A stretch of 64,000 bases of DNA from contig JAJFFN010000009.1 of the NCBI GenBank assembly GCA_021776635.1, positions 62,001 through 126,000 of the forward strand. The letters run 5' to 3'. The notes beneath the pieces were generated by a model. That model saw only the letters and a program-made list of their open reading frames with translations, had not been told where the DNA came from and did not search any database. Positions 45,681 through 54,486 of the stretch are shown piece by piece. Numbering within the stretch: position 1 is the stretch's first letter; each line of letters opens with the position of its first letter. A program made the translations under genes and the position numbers. This stretch comes from Robiginitomaculum sp. (lineage in GTDB: Bacteria > Pseudomonadota > Alphaproteobacteria > Caulobacterales > Maricaulaceae).

Positions 45681-47453
45681 ATGGCAATATCGGTTTTACA
45701 AACATTATCCGCACACCTTGGAGCGGCCTTTGAAGCTGTGGACTTACCAGTTGAATATGGCCGTGTCTCCTTATCAGATAAGTCCGCGCCCTATCAGTGC
45801 AATGGTGCATTGGCCGCTGCGAAACTGGCAAAAAAACCACCGCGCGATATTGCAACCACAATTGTAAAACATTTGGAAGGGAACAATGACATTGCCTTGG
45901 CTGAAATTGCAGGTCCCGGGTTTATTAATTTAACGCCGAGCGGTGCATTGTTACAACGTCGTGCTTTGGAATTAAATGCCGATACACGGGTTGGTGCCCG
46001 TGATGCGGATGTGCTTGCAACCATTATTGTTGATTTTGGTGGTGCCAATGTAGCCAAACCTATGCATGTTGGACATTTGCGTTCTGCCGTAATCGGCGAA
46101 AGCTTAAAGAGGATATTTCGGTTTCGAGGTCATAAGGTTATAGGAGATGTGCATCTGGGGGATTGGGGTTTGCAAATGGGCCATCTGATTTCGGAACTTG
46201 CGGATGAGCAGCCTGATTTGGTGTATTTTGATGCGGTCACGACGGACGGATATCCCGAAGATAGTCCCGTGACAATGCAGGATATGGCACGGCTCTACCC
46301 GCAGGCCAGTGCGAAATCCAAGGCCGACCCGTATCGGTTGAAAAAATCACAAATCGCTACGGCGGAACTACAATCAGGGCGTCCTGGTTACCGTGCTTTG
46401 TTGGAACATTTTATCCGTGTCTCCATTGCGTATCTAAAAAAAGGTTATGGGGAATTGGGGGTCGAATATGATTTGTGGAAAGGTGAGGCCAGTGTCGACC
46501 CGCTTATCCCAGGCATGATTGACGCTATGAAAGCCCAGAACATAACCGAGGAAAGCGACGGTGCGCTGATTATTCCTGTTGATGACAATTATGACATGGA
46601 AAAGCGCAAAGGGATTCCACCCGTTATGTTGCGTGCCCGCACGGGCGCAGTCCTGTACCACACAACAGACTTGGCGACTTTGCTTGACCGAAAAAACGAA
46701 ATAGACCCTGATTTAATTCTCTATGTGGTAGACCAACGCCAGGCCACCCATTTCGAGCAAGTGTTCCGCGCCGCCGTCAAAGCGGGCTGGTATTCGCGCG
46801 AACAACTTGAACATTTAGGTTTTGGCACGGTTAATGGCAAAGACGGCAAACCATTTACGACCCGTGCTGGCGGTGTTCTCAAGCTGTCGGACCTGACCAA
46901 AATGATGCGTGAGGCTGCCGCCGCGCGCTTAGAAAAATCCGGTATTGGCCAAGATTTCGGTGCTGCGGAACGCGCAGAGATTGCTGACAAAGTCGGCATG
47001 GCTGCGCTTAAATTTGCCGATTTGCAAAACCAGCGTACGACCAATTATGTATTTGATGTTGAGCGTTTTGTTTCATTTGAGGGCAAGACAGGACCATATC
47101 TGCTCTATGCCACCGTGCGGATAAAATCGCTGCTGCGCAAAGCAAAAGACAAGGGCGTTGCGCTAGGCGATATTTGCCCCAATGAACCAGCCGAGCAAAA
47201 ACTCGTTCTGACATTGGACGGTTTTAACCGCGCCCTAGCCGCCGCAGAAGCCAAACGCATGCCCCATATATTGTGTGATCATGTTTACACATTGGCGCAG
47301 GCCTTTTCAAAGTTCTATGCGGCTTGTCCCGTGCTCGCAGATCATGTTGCTGCAGATGTGAAATCTTCACGCCTAGCACTTGCAGCTTTAACACTAAAGC
47401 AGCTTGAAGTTGGTCTGGGTTTACTGGGCATAGAGACGCCTGAACGCATGTAA
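45681..47453 (+). CDS. argS: Arginyl-tRNA synthetase
   Basis: A 590-residue class I aminoacyl-tRNA synthetase for arginine. The N-terminal Add1 domain is followed by the HIGH-type motif KPMHVGHLRS (near residue 125), and the KMSKS-like loop is GGVLKLSDLTKMM (near residue 400). The C-terminal anticodon-binding domain begins near residue 470. It follows the lipoprotein gene by 6 bases. An imperfect hairpin follows its stop. Confidence 0.96.
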   Translation: MAISVLQTLSAHLGAAFEAVDLPVEYGRVSLSDKSAPYQCNGALAAAKLAKKPPRDIATTIVKHLEGNNDIALAEIAGPGFINLTPSGALLQRRALELNADTRVGARDADVLATIIVDFGGANVAKPMHVGHLRSAVIGESLKRIFRFRGHKVIGDVHLGDWGLQMGHLISELADEQPDLVYFDAVTTDGYPEDSPVTMQDMARLYPQASAKSKADPYRLKKSQIATAELQSGRPGYRALLEHFIRVSIAYLKKGYGELGVEYDLWKGEASVDPLIPGMIDAMKAQNITEESDGALIIPVDDNYDMEKRKGIPPVMLRARTGAVLYHTTDLATLLDRKNEIDPDLILYVVDQRQATHFEQVFRAAVKAGWYSREQLEHLGFGTVNGKDGKPFTTRAGGVLKLSDLTKMMREAAAARLEKSGIGQDFGAAERAEIADKVGMAALKFADLQNQRTTNYVFDVERFVSFEGKTGPYLLYATVRIKSLLRKAKDKGVALGDICPNEPAEQKLVLTLDGFNRALAAAEAKRMPHILCDHVYTLAQAFSKFYAACPVLADHVAADVKSSRLALAALTLKQLEVGLGLLGIETPERM

Positions 47454-47459
47454 CTTCAT

Positions 47460-47482
47460 CCTCACCCAACTTGTGGGGGAGG
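47460..47482 (+). repeat. Imperfect hairpin after argS
   Basis: CCTCACCCA and TGGGGGAGG form a 9-bp stem with one mismatch and a 5-base loop, 7 bases after the argS stop. No T-run follows. It resembles short CG-rich intergenic hairpins that are repeated in many alphaproteobacterial genomes and may help end the argS transcript. Confidence 0.5.
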
Positions 47483-47502
47483 AGAGAGCGTAATATTTAT
47501 AA

Positions 47503-47530
47503 TTGACTCCTTACAATTACTGTCTACAAA
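47503..47530 (+). promoter_or_regulatory. Likely promoter of the gcv operon
   Basis: TTGACT (47503-47508) and TACAAA (47525-47530) are 16 bases apart and place the transcript start near 47537, just before the glycine riboswitch. Confidence 0.45.
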
Positions 47531-47544
47531 TTGTATCAAATTTC

Positions 47545-47740
47545 CCAGTGGGAGAGCGCGTATGTTTACGCCGCCGAAGGAGCAACCGTCCCGGAAACTC
47601 TCAGGCACCTAGGACCGTCGGGAAAATCTAAACGCTGGAAAGTAGGCCGCAAGCCTACACCGAAGGAGTAAGCTGCCACATAGGAATATGTGTTTCGTGA
47701 ATCTCTCAGGTTGATATTCTGACGACAGCGGGGACGCGAT
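47545..47740 (+). promoter_or_regulatory. Tandem glycine riboswitch (gcvT type)
   Basis: This holds most of the 332 bases between argS and gcvT. Two glycine aptamers are visible: GGGAGAGCGCG, GCCGCCGAAGGAGCAA and GGAAACTCTCAGGCACC in the first (about 47549-47628), and GCTGGAA, ACCGAAGGAGTAAGC, AATCTCTCAGG and GACAGCGGGGA in the second (about 47632-47736). The conserved CCGAAGGAG and CTCTCAGG cores appear twice. Tandem glycine riboswitches turn on glycine cleavage genes when glycine is high. About 46 bases remain to the gcvT start; the expression platform, without a clear terminator, probably acts on translation. Confidence 0.95.
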
Positions 47741-47785
47741 GCCAAAGCATAAGGCCGAGGCTGTTTGTCTTTGAAAGAATGTCAG

Positions 47786-48937
47786 ATGGGTGAACCAGAA
47801 ATTAAACGTACGAAACTTTACGATAACCATGTCGCCTTGGGCGCTAAAATGGTGCCATTTGCTGGTTACGCTATGCCGGTGCAATATCCTATGGGTGTTA
47901 TGAAAGAGCATCTACATTGCCGTGCCAATGCTGGTCTGTTTGACGTCTCCCATATGGGGCAGGGATTTATTATCCCTGATGATGGCAAGTTCGAGACCGC
48001 AGCTACAGCATTTGAAAAAATCGTAGCGGCGGATATTCGCGGGCTGGAACCGGGTCAACAGAAATATAGCCAATTCCTAAACGAAGACGGCGGCATTCTT
48101 GATGATTTAATGGTAAGTCGCCTTGGCATGCCTGGGCATGATCACTGGCTGTATATTGTTGTAAATGCAGCGTGTAAAGATGCAGATTTTACCCGCTTGG
48201 CTGGACAATTACCAGACGGGGTTACCTTAAAAGTCTCGGACGAACTTTCCCTCATCGCCCTTCAAGGGCCAAAGGCCGCTGATGTCATTGCCAAATATCT
48301 GCCAGACGCCGCGACTATGCCGTTTATGTCGTCAATTGATGCGCAAATAGACGGCATATGGTGCCATATTTCACGCTCAGGCTATACGGGTGAGGACGGA
48401 TATGAAATCTCCGTCAAACATGATGATGCTGAAAAATTATGGGATTTACTCATGAGCCACGACGCGGTTGAAACCATCGGGCTTGGTGCCCGTGATAGCT
48501 TGCGCCTTGAGGGTGGTTTGTGTCTTTATGGGCACGACATTGACGAAACAACATCCCCGGTTGAAGCTGGACTGTTGTGGTCTATCCCCAAACACCGCCG
48601 CGAAAACGGTGGTTATATTGGTGCCGCCCGTGTGGAGAAAGACATGGCTGAACGACCCAAACGGCGCCGCGTTGGCATTCAGCCCGTGGGCCGCGCACCT
48701 GCCCGTGAGGGTACGATTATACAAAACATGGATGGTCAAGAAATTGGCGTAATTACGTCCGGCGGTTTTGGGCCTAGCGCGGAAGGCCCCGTTGCTATGG
48801 GGTATGTGAAACGAAAATACGCACGTGTAGGAACGAAAATAAACCTAGTGATACGCGGCAAAGCCAAACCTGCCAAAATCATAAAACTACCATTCGTTCC
48901 CAACAATTTTTACAGAGGCTCATTAAAGGCTAATTAA
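47786..48937 (+). CDS. gcvT: Glycine cleavage system T protein (aminomethyltransferase)
   Basis: A 383-residue aminomethyltransferase that moves the aminomethyl carbon from lipoyl-GcvH to tetrahydrofolate and releases ammonia. The N-terminal GAKMVPFAGYAMPVQY and FDVSHMGQ motifs and the GYTGEDGYEI motif near residue 195 are diagnostic. The ATG at 47786 is preferred over an in-frame TTG at 47765. First gene of the riboswitch-controlled gcv operon; gcvH follows after 26 bases. Confidence 0.94.
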   Translation: MGEPEIKRTKLYDNHVALGAKMVPFAGYAMPVQYPMGVMKEHLHCRANAGLFDVSHMGQGFIIPDDGKFETAATAFEKIVAADIRGLEPGQQKYSQFLNEDGGILDDLMVSRLGMPGHDHWLYIVVNAACKDADFTRLAGQLPDGVTLKVSDELSLIALQGPKAADVIAKYLPDAATMPFMSSIDAQIDGIWCHISRSGYTGEDGYEISVKHDDAEKLWDLLMSHDAVETIGLGARDSLRLEGGLCLYGHDIDETTSPVEAGLLWSIPKHRRENGGYIGAARVEKDMAERPKRRRVGIQPVGRAPAREGTIIQNMDGQEIGVITSGGFGPSAEGPVAMGYVKRKYARVGTKINLVIRGKAKPAKIIKLPFVPNNFYRGSLKAN

Positions 48938-48963
48938 AAGGCTAACCCGAAAAGGAGAAAACC

Positions 48964-49338
48964 ATGAAATATACTGAAGACCATGAATGGATTAAACTTG
49001 CCAAAGACGGGGACGGCGATATCGCCACTGTCGGAATTTCCACCCACGCCGCAGGTCAGCTCGGTGATGTTGTCTATGTGGAATTGCCAGAAGTGGATGC
49101 TGAATTTGAAAAAGGCGACGATGCTGCCGTGGTCGAATCTGTCAAGGCTGCCAGTGAGGTTTATGCACCGATTAGCGGCACGATTACTGCGGTTAACGAA
49201 GCTCTTGAAGATGCGCCGGAAACGGTCAATGCTGCGCCGGAAGAGGGTGGTTGGTTCTTCAAGATGAAAGTGTCTGATGCCAGCCAACTAGACGGTATGA
49301 TGGATGCTGATGCCTATAAAAAATTTATTGCAGAGTAA
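48964..49338 (+). CDS. gcvH: Glycine cleavage system H protein
   Basis: A 124-residue lipoyl carrier that shuttles the aminomethyl group between the P, T and L proteins. The lipoyl-lysine is Lys61 in ESVKAASEVY, with the usual flanking GDDAAVVES and AP(I)SG segments. AAAGGAG lies before the ATG. A small membrane protein gene, not a gcv gene, follows 6 bases later. Confidence 0.96.
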   Translation: MKYTEDHEWIKLAKDGDGDIATVGISTHAAGQLGDVVYVELPEVDAEFEKGDDAAVVESVKAASEVYAPISGTITAVNEALEDAPETVNAAPEEGGWFFKMKVSDASQLDGMMDADAYKKFIAE

Positions 49339-49344
49339 ATCGCT

Positions 49345-49713
49345 ATGAAACTTATTCCGATATTATTTTGGATAATTGCGCTCGTCAATTTGATGCCTGT
49401 TGTGGTTGCTATTAGTCCTGCTCAGATTTCCAAGTTGTACGGAATAATGCCTGATGACAAAATACAAATAGTACTTTTGCAACACCGCGCACTCTTATTG
49501 GGTCTAGTGGGTGCCGCTTGTGCATTTGCTGCACATAATGAAGCCGTCCGTTGGCCCGCAATAATAGGTGCAGTTATTAGTATGGGCACATTTATTATTT
49601 TTTGTTGGGTTAACGACCAAATGGGCGGCCCATTACGCAAAATCGCGCTCGTGGATATGGCAGCGTTGCCAGTCGCTGGCATCCTTATTTACCTTCTTAT
49701 GAAAGCAGTATAA
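49345..49713 (+). CDS. Small membrane protein inside the gcv operon
   Basis: A 122-residue protein with four predicted membrane helices (about residues 4-24, 48-66, 70-90 and 100-119). I do not recognise a characterised family; similar short membrane proteins are often left as hypothetical or mis-annotated. It starts 6 bases after gcvH and stops 2 bases before gcvPA, so it is co-translated and must respond to the same glycine riboswitch. A role in glycine uptake or efflux, or in anchoring the complex, is possible, but four short helices are few for a transporter. Confidence 0.75.
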   Translation: MKLIPILFWIIALVNLMPVVVAISPAQISKLYGIMPDDKIQIVLLQHRALLLGLVGAACAFAAHNEAVRWPAIIGAVISMGTFIIFCWVNDQMGGPLRKIALVDMAALPVAGILIYLLMKAV

Positions 49714-49715
49714 AA

Positions 49716-51071
49716 ATGAGATTTCTCCCACTGAATAATAATGACCGCGCAGCTATGCTGGATGTTGTCGGTGTGAATTCCGTTGATGAGTTATTCGTTG
49801 ATGTACCGAAATCGGCGCGGCTTGACGAGCTCATTGATGTGCCAATGCACAAGAGCGAAGCTGAGGTTGACGCGCATCTTACGGCCATGGCGGCAAGGAG
49901 CCGCGCCGCCGGTGCCGGGCCGTTCTTTATTGGGGCAGGGGCATATCGGCACCACATTCCGGCCACGGTTGATCATCTGATTCAACGTTCTGAGTTTCTC
50001 ACGGCTTACACGCCGTATCAGCCAGAAATCTCCCAAGGAACATTACAGGTTTTGTTCGAATTTCAAACTCAAGTCGCGCAGCTTACGGGTATGGATGTGG
50101 CCAACGCCTCTATGTATGATGGTTCCACCGCCTGCGCCGAAGCCGTATTGATGGCGTGCCGCGTCAAACGGCGGGGTAAGGTTCATCTGGCCGCTGGTCT
50201 GCATCCTCATTACCGCGAGGTTACAAAAACCCAGTGCAAATTCCAAGAGATAGAGGTGAGACCATGTCCGTCCCGTCCCGGCCACGACGAAGATGTGCTC
50301 ATCGGCATGGACAAAGAATCCGCCGCCATTGTCGTGCAAAGCCCCAATGTTTTTGGCGAGATTATTGACCTTGAACCATATGCCGAAGCTGCCCACGCGG
50401 TCGGCGCTTTGTTGATTGCAGTGTTTACCGAACCCGTTGCGTTTGGTGCAATAAAAAGCCCCGGCGAAATGGGTGCGGATATTGTTGTCGGCGAAGGGCA
50501 GTCTATCGGTGTTGGCCTGAATTTTGGAGGACCATATGTAGGCTTGTTGGCATGTAAGCAAAAACTAGTGCGCCAAATGCCAGGCCGGGTGTGCGGCGAA
50601 ACCGTTGATGCCAATGGAGAGCGCGGCTATGTGCTGACCCTCTCAACCCGCGAGCAACATATCCGGCGCGAAAAAGCCACATCGAATATCTGCACCAATT
50701 CTGGCCTGTGTACGGTGGCGTTCTCCATTCACATGACATTGCTGGGCGAAGCGGGCTTGCGTAAGCTGGCCATGATAAACCATGAGAAGGCTTGTACGTT
50801 GGCCGATAAACTGGTTGCCATTGACGGTGTAGAATTGGTTACAGAAAATTTCTTCAATGAATTTACCTTGCGCCTTTCTAATCCTAAAGGGGGGGGCAAG
50901 CCCGCCAAAGATGTGGTCGGTGATATGGTGGCCCAAGGCGTACTCGGCGGGCTGCACGCTTCTAGGCTTATGGACGGGCAGGATGATTTGCTCATTGTTT
51001 GCGCCACGGAAACCAATAGTGATGCGGATATGGATGCCTTTGTGTCGGCACTTGAGGGGGCATTGTCATGA
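49716..51071 (+). CDS. gcvPA: Glycine dehydrogenase (decarboxylating) subunit 1
   Basis: A 451-residue N-terminal half of the split glycine decarboxylase P protein. The typical beginning RFLPLNNNDRAAMLDVVGV and motifs FIGAGAYRHHIPA, LTGMDVANASMYDGSTA and CGETVDANGERGYVLTLSTREQHIRREKATSNICTN are present. It lacks the PLP lysine, which is in subunit 2. Its last four bases (ATGA) overlap gcvPB. Confidence 0.95.
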   Translation: MRFLPLNNNDRAAMLDVVGVNSVDELFVDVPKSARLDELIDVPMHKSEAEVDAHLTAMAARSRAAGAGPFFIGAGAYRHHIPATVDHLIQRSEFLTAYTPYQPEISQGTLQVLFEFQTQVAQLTGMDVANASMYDGSTACAEAVLMACRVKRRGKVHLAAGLHPHYREVTKTQCKFQEIEVRPCPSRPGHDEDVLIGMDKESAAIVVQSPNVFGEIIDLEPYAEAAHAVGALLIAVFTEPVAFGAIKSPGEMGADIVVGEGQSIGVGLNFGGPYVGLLACKQKLVRQMPGRVCGETVDANGERGYVLTLSTREQHIRREKATSNICTNSGLCTVAFSIHMTLLGEAGLRKLAMINHEKACTLADKLVAIDGVELVTENFFNEFTLRLSNPKGGGKPAKDVVGDMVAQGVLGGLHASRLMDGQDDLLIVCATETNSDADMDAFVSALEGALS

Positions 51072-52654
51072 GTATGAATTCAAAAGGGCGGCAAACTTCA
51101 CCGGATGCTCTTGCTGTGTCTGGACACAAGACCGTTTCGGGAAATCGCGGCCTAGCACAGGCTGAGAAATTGATATTTGAAATCGGGACACCGCGCCGCA
51201 CGGGTGTAGATTTCCCTGCGCTTAAAGGCGCGAAATCTCGACTTGGTGGCCGATTAGGCGGAATGGAGCGCACTGAAGAAATAGGTTTGCCCGGCCTGTC
51301 AGAGCCGGAAACCATGCGCCATTATGTGCGCCTGTCCCAGAAAAACTACGCCATTGATTTGGGCGTGTATCCGCTTGGCTCATGTACTATGAAACACAAT
51401 CCGCGCATCAATGAGAAAATGGCACGCTTGCCCGGATTTGCCGATGTGCATCCGTTGCAGCCGCGCGGTACCGTGCAAGGGGCGCTGGAGTTGATTGATG
51501 AATTGGCAGACTGGATTTGCAAGCTAACAGGTATGCCCGCCGTAGCCATGTCGCCCAAAGCCGGTGCCCACGGTGAACTTTGCGGTATGATGGCGATCCG
51601 CGCTGCGCTTGACGCCAGATTTGCTAAAGAGGGGGGCGCAGACAACAAACGCCGCGTCCTTGTGCCCGAAAGCGCCCACGGCACCAATCCGGCTACGGCT
51701 GTGCAGTGTGGTTTTACCATCGATTCTATTCCGGCTACGGATGATGGCCGCGTTGATATGGACGCATTGAAAGCGAAGCTCGGTGACGATGTCGCTGGGA
51801 TCATGCTGACCAATCCCAATACGTGCGGATTATTTGAGCGCGATATTATCGAAATTGCAGACCTCATACATGGGGTCGGTGGTTATTTCTATTGCGACGG
51901 TGCTAATTTTAATGCGCTCGTTGGGCGGGTACGTCCGGGTGATCTCGGCATTGATGCTATGCATCTAAATTTACACAAAACGTTTTCCACCCCCCACGGC
52001 GGCGGCGGGCCTGGTTCTGGGCCTACGGTACTGTCCGCTGCTCTGGCGGCCTATGCGCCTGTGCCTTATGTAGTGCGCGAGCAAGGCAAATACAAATTGA
52101 TCGAAGATGCGCACGGCACAGATAGCTTTGGCCGGATGACCGCCTTTCACGGGCAAATGGGTATGTTCGTCCGTGCGCTTAGCTATATGCTCAGCCACGG
52201 CGCGGACGGCCTGAAGCAGGCCACCGAAGATGCGGTGCTGAACGCTAATTATGTGCAAGCCAGTTTGAGTGAAGATATGAGCCCTGCATTCGGCGGTATC
52301 TGTATGCACGAAGCCCTGTTCAATGATGATTTTCTGAAAGGCACAGGCGTTGAAACTCTGGATTTTGCCAAAGCCATGATCGACGAAGGCTATCACCCCA
52401 TGACCATGTATTTTCCGTTGGTCGTCCACGGTGCCATGCTGATTGAGCCGACAGAAAGCGAGAGCAAGGCCGAGCTAGACAGGTTTATCGACGTGATGAA
52501 GGGCTTAGCCAAACGGGCAAAATCCGCCTCTGACAATAAAGATGGGGCAGACTTCTTTAAAGCCGCCCCGATTTATGCCCCACTGCGCAGGCTAGATGAA
52601 ACGAGGGCCGCGCGTAAGCCAGTCCTACGCTGGCGGGAAGATCCGTCTGCGTAA
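51068..52654 (+). CDS. gcvPB: Glycine dehydrogenase (decarboxylating) subunit 2
   Basis: A 528-residue C-terminal half of the split P protein, which decarboxylates glycine and transfers the aminomethyl group to GcvH. The PLP-binding lysine is Lys304 in LHKTFSTPHGGGGP, and YPLGSCTMKHNPR near residue 97 is diagnostic. It overlaps gcvPA by four bases and overlaps the 3' end of the convergent acyltransferase gene by 30 bases. The L protein (lipoamide dehydrogenase) is not encoded here. Confidence 0.96.
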   Translation: MSMNSKGRQTSPDALAVSGHKTVSGNRGLAQAEKLIFEIGTPRRTGVDFPALKGAKSRLGGRLGGMERTEEIGLPGLSEPETMRHYVRLSQKNYAIDLGVYPLGSCTMKHNPRINEKMARLPGFADVHPLQPRGTVQGALELIDELADWICKLTGMPAVAMSPKAGAHGELCGMMAIRAALDARFAKEGGADNKRRVLVPESAHGTNPATAVQCGFTIDSIPATDDGRVDMDALKAKLGDDVAGIMLTNPNTCGLFERDIIEIADLIHGVGGYFYCDGANFNALVGRVRPGDLGIDAMHLNLHKTFSTPHGGGGPGSGPTVLSAALAAYAPVPYVVREQGKYKLIEDAHGTDSFGRMTAFHGQMGMFVRALSYMLSHGADGLKQATEDAVLNANYVQASLSEDMSPAFGGICMHEALFNDDFLKGTGVETLDFAKAMIDEGYHPMTMYFPLVVHGAMLIEPTESESKAELDRFIDVMKGLAKRAKSASDNKDGADFFKAAPIYAPLRRLDETRAARKPVLRWREDPSA

Positions 52655-53704
52655 GGTTTTGGCCAACACCAACATGGGTTTTTCGGCAAATTTATAAGTC
52701 AATCCGGCAACCAATATACTTATGGCGGTTAGGATGATCAGGGCAGGGAGATTATCCCATTTATTATCGCCCGCAAATTTATGCCAGGTACGCCCGAACA
52801 GGGTTAAGCTGAGGATATGCGTTAAGTAAAGGGAGTATGACCAATCGCCGAGTGTTTGGGTGCAATTTGGTAGTTTGGTTTTTAACCCTGCTAGGCCGTA
52901 GACGGTTAATGTTGCCGGTAATGCGAAATGAACGGCGCGACCCATATGGTTTTCTATCATGCCGTGCCCAGCGGAAATTAACATGTAAAATGTGACCACC
53001 CAAAGGGCTAATCCTGCTAACAGTATAGGCAGTGCGAATTTTGCGTCCCATTTATGAAACACCCAGCCCGCCAGTGCGCCCGCTAAAAATTCATAAGTCA
53101 GGGGGCTGAACAATAATCTACGAACGGGGCCAAATGCACCCAGTTCTGCCCCCATATTTGCCCATTGCCCTAGTCCAATTACGCCCGCCCATAGGAGCAG
53201 GAACGGCAAGAGCCATTTTGGCTTCAGCAACAACGCTAGAGCAAATGCCAGATAAAAGCTAATTTCGTGGATAAGCGTCCAGCCGACGGCCAAAAGCGGG
53301 TCACGGCTGTCCGGGTAAAGGAGGAACGATTTTACAATATCGGGGTCAGTTTTAAAACTGGAAAACACCATGTCTGGGCGCACCAGCCAGACAATGAGTA
53401 AAGCCGCACTGACGAGCCAGTATAGGGGGTAAATTCTTGTGATGCGGGCAAAGAGAAATTCAAAGCTAGACGTGCCGCCTCGCTGCATATTTGTGGCCAC
53501 ATGCACCATGATAAAACCTGAAATCACAAAGAACAAATCCACGCCGACCATGCCGAAAGATATCCATGAACCTAGGATTTGATCGGGCGAATACTTACTC
53601 TCGATGATAAGTAAATGTGAAAACACCACCAGCATTGCCGCAATGCCGCGCAGGGATTGTATATTGGCTAGGCGGTTGGCGGGTGCAGGTGTCTCAAAAC
53701 TCAT
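52625..53704 (-). CDS. Membrane acyltransferase family 3
   Basis: A 359-residue integral membrane acyltransferase (OafA/ExoZ/NodX type) with about ten hydrophobic segments. The N-terminal QSLRGIAAMLVVFSHL holds the conserved Arg and catalytic His, and GMVGVDLFFVISGFIM is the second signature. Such enzymes O-acetylate or succinylate surface sugars, so it could decorate the exopolysaccharide made 20 kb away (inference). Its 3' end overlaps the end of gcvPB in the opposite direction. It stands alone. Confidence 0.9.
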   Translation of the reverse strand: MSFETPAPANRLANIQSLRGIAAMLVVFSHLLIIESKYSPDQILGSWISFGMVGVDLFFVISGFIMVHVATNMQRGGTSSFEFLFARITRIYPLYWLVSAALLIVWLVRPDMVFSSFKTDPDIVKSFLLYPDSRDPLLAVGWTLIHEISFYLAFALALLLKPKWLLPFLLLWAGVIGLGQWANMGAELGAFGPVRRLLFSPLTYEFLAGALAGWVFHKWDAKFALPILLAGLALWVVTFYMLISAGHGMIENHMGRAVHFALPATLTVYGLAGLKTKLPNCTQTLGDWSYSLYLTHILSLTLFGRTWHKFAGDNKWDNLPALIILTAISILVAGLTYKFAEKPMLVLAKTLRRRIFPPA

Positions 53705-53756
53705 ATTGGTATTTATGCAGGTAAGCGGGAGAAGAATCTAGGGGAGATGTACTTTT

Positions 53757-53937
53757 CTCCTTCCCCCGTTTTTCACGGGGGAAATGCCGCAGCTCTTGAG
53801 TAGGCGATTGGGGCGCGGCGCTCTTGCGACGCTTCGATATCTAGTTTCAGACGAGAGCTCAGTTGCGCACAAGAGTGCGCGCCCCCATCCCCCTCTAAGA
53901 AGAGGGTACTTCCCCCGTGAAAAACGGAGGAAGGAAA
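53757..53937. repeat. Foldback (MITE-like) element with terminal inverted repeats
   Basis: A 25-bp sequence at 53759-53783 recurs inverted at 53910-53934 with one mismatch; the flanks nearly match for a few more bases. Each end is itself a hairpin (CCCCCGT and ACGGGGG about TTTTC on the left). Inside, GGGGCGCG and CTCTTG segments of the left half (about 53811-53826) also recur inverted in the right half (about 53870-53886), and CCCTCT-AAGA-AGAGGG lies at 53891-53906. The whole element of about 180 bases can fold on itself and contains no coding frame of note. It fills most of the 262-base gap between the acyltransferase and atpF. Confidence 0.75.
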
Positions 53938-53966
53938 GTTGGAGATATATTTGGCGGGCGAGTTTG

Positions 53967-54467
53967 TTAATTCAAAACTTTACCCATTTCGGCGATGCCG
54001 TCCTTGACCAAAGCATTGTGGTCTGTGCTCGTTAAATCACGGCGTAGGATTTGTTCCGCTGCCTTGGCGGCTAGGTCTACGGCGCGGGCTTTGACGTCCG
54101 CCATGGCTTGGGCTTCTGCGTTTTTTATCTTGGCTTCGGCTTGTTCTGCGCGGCGATCTAGACGTTCTTTTAAATCTTGGCGGGCATTGTTAGCCATTGT
54201 TTGCGCATCTAAACGCGCTTGTTTGACAATGTCCTTGGCCTGTTCTTCGGCTTCGACTTGCTTGCGCTGAAAAGAGGCGAGTAATGTTTGTGCCTCTTCG
54301 CGTAATTGGCGCGCTTCATTCAATTCTTTACGAATAGCCTCGCCACGGTCATCCAGTGCTTTGGCCATCACTTTGTGAATGCCTTTGTAGACGGCACCGG
54401 CAATCACAATGACTATGGCTAAAAACACCCAGATAGTTGGATGGGAAAAACTAAAATCGAAATGCAT
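53967..54467 (-). CDS. atpF: F0F1 ATP synthase subunit b
   Basis: A 166-residue peripheral-stalk subunit: one N-terminal membrane helix (about residues 9-28) and a long charged helix rich in Ala, Glu, Gln and Arg. It is the second of two b-type subunits, as is usual in alphaproteobacteria and photosynthetic bacteria, where b and b' form a heterodimer. It is the last gene of the F0 operon; a foldback element lies beyond its stop. Confidence 0.92.
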   Translation of the reverse strand: MHFDFSFSHPTIWVFLAIVIVIAGAVYKGIHKVMAKALDDRGEAIRKELNEARQLREEAQTLLASFQRKQVEAEEQAKDIVKQARLDAQTMANNARQDLKERLDRRAEQAEAKIKNAEAQAMADVKARAVDLAAKAAEQILRRDLTSTDHNALVKDGIAEMGKVLN

Positions 54468-54486
54468 GACTTGCTCCTATCCTACC

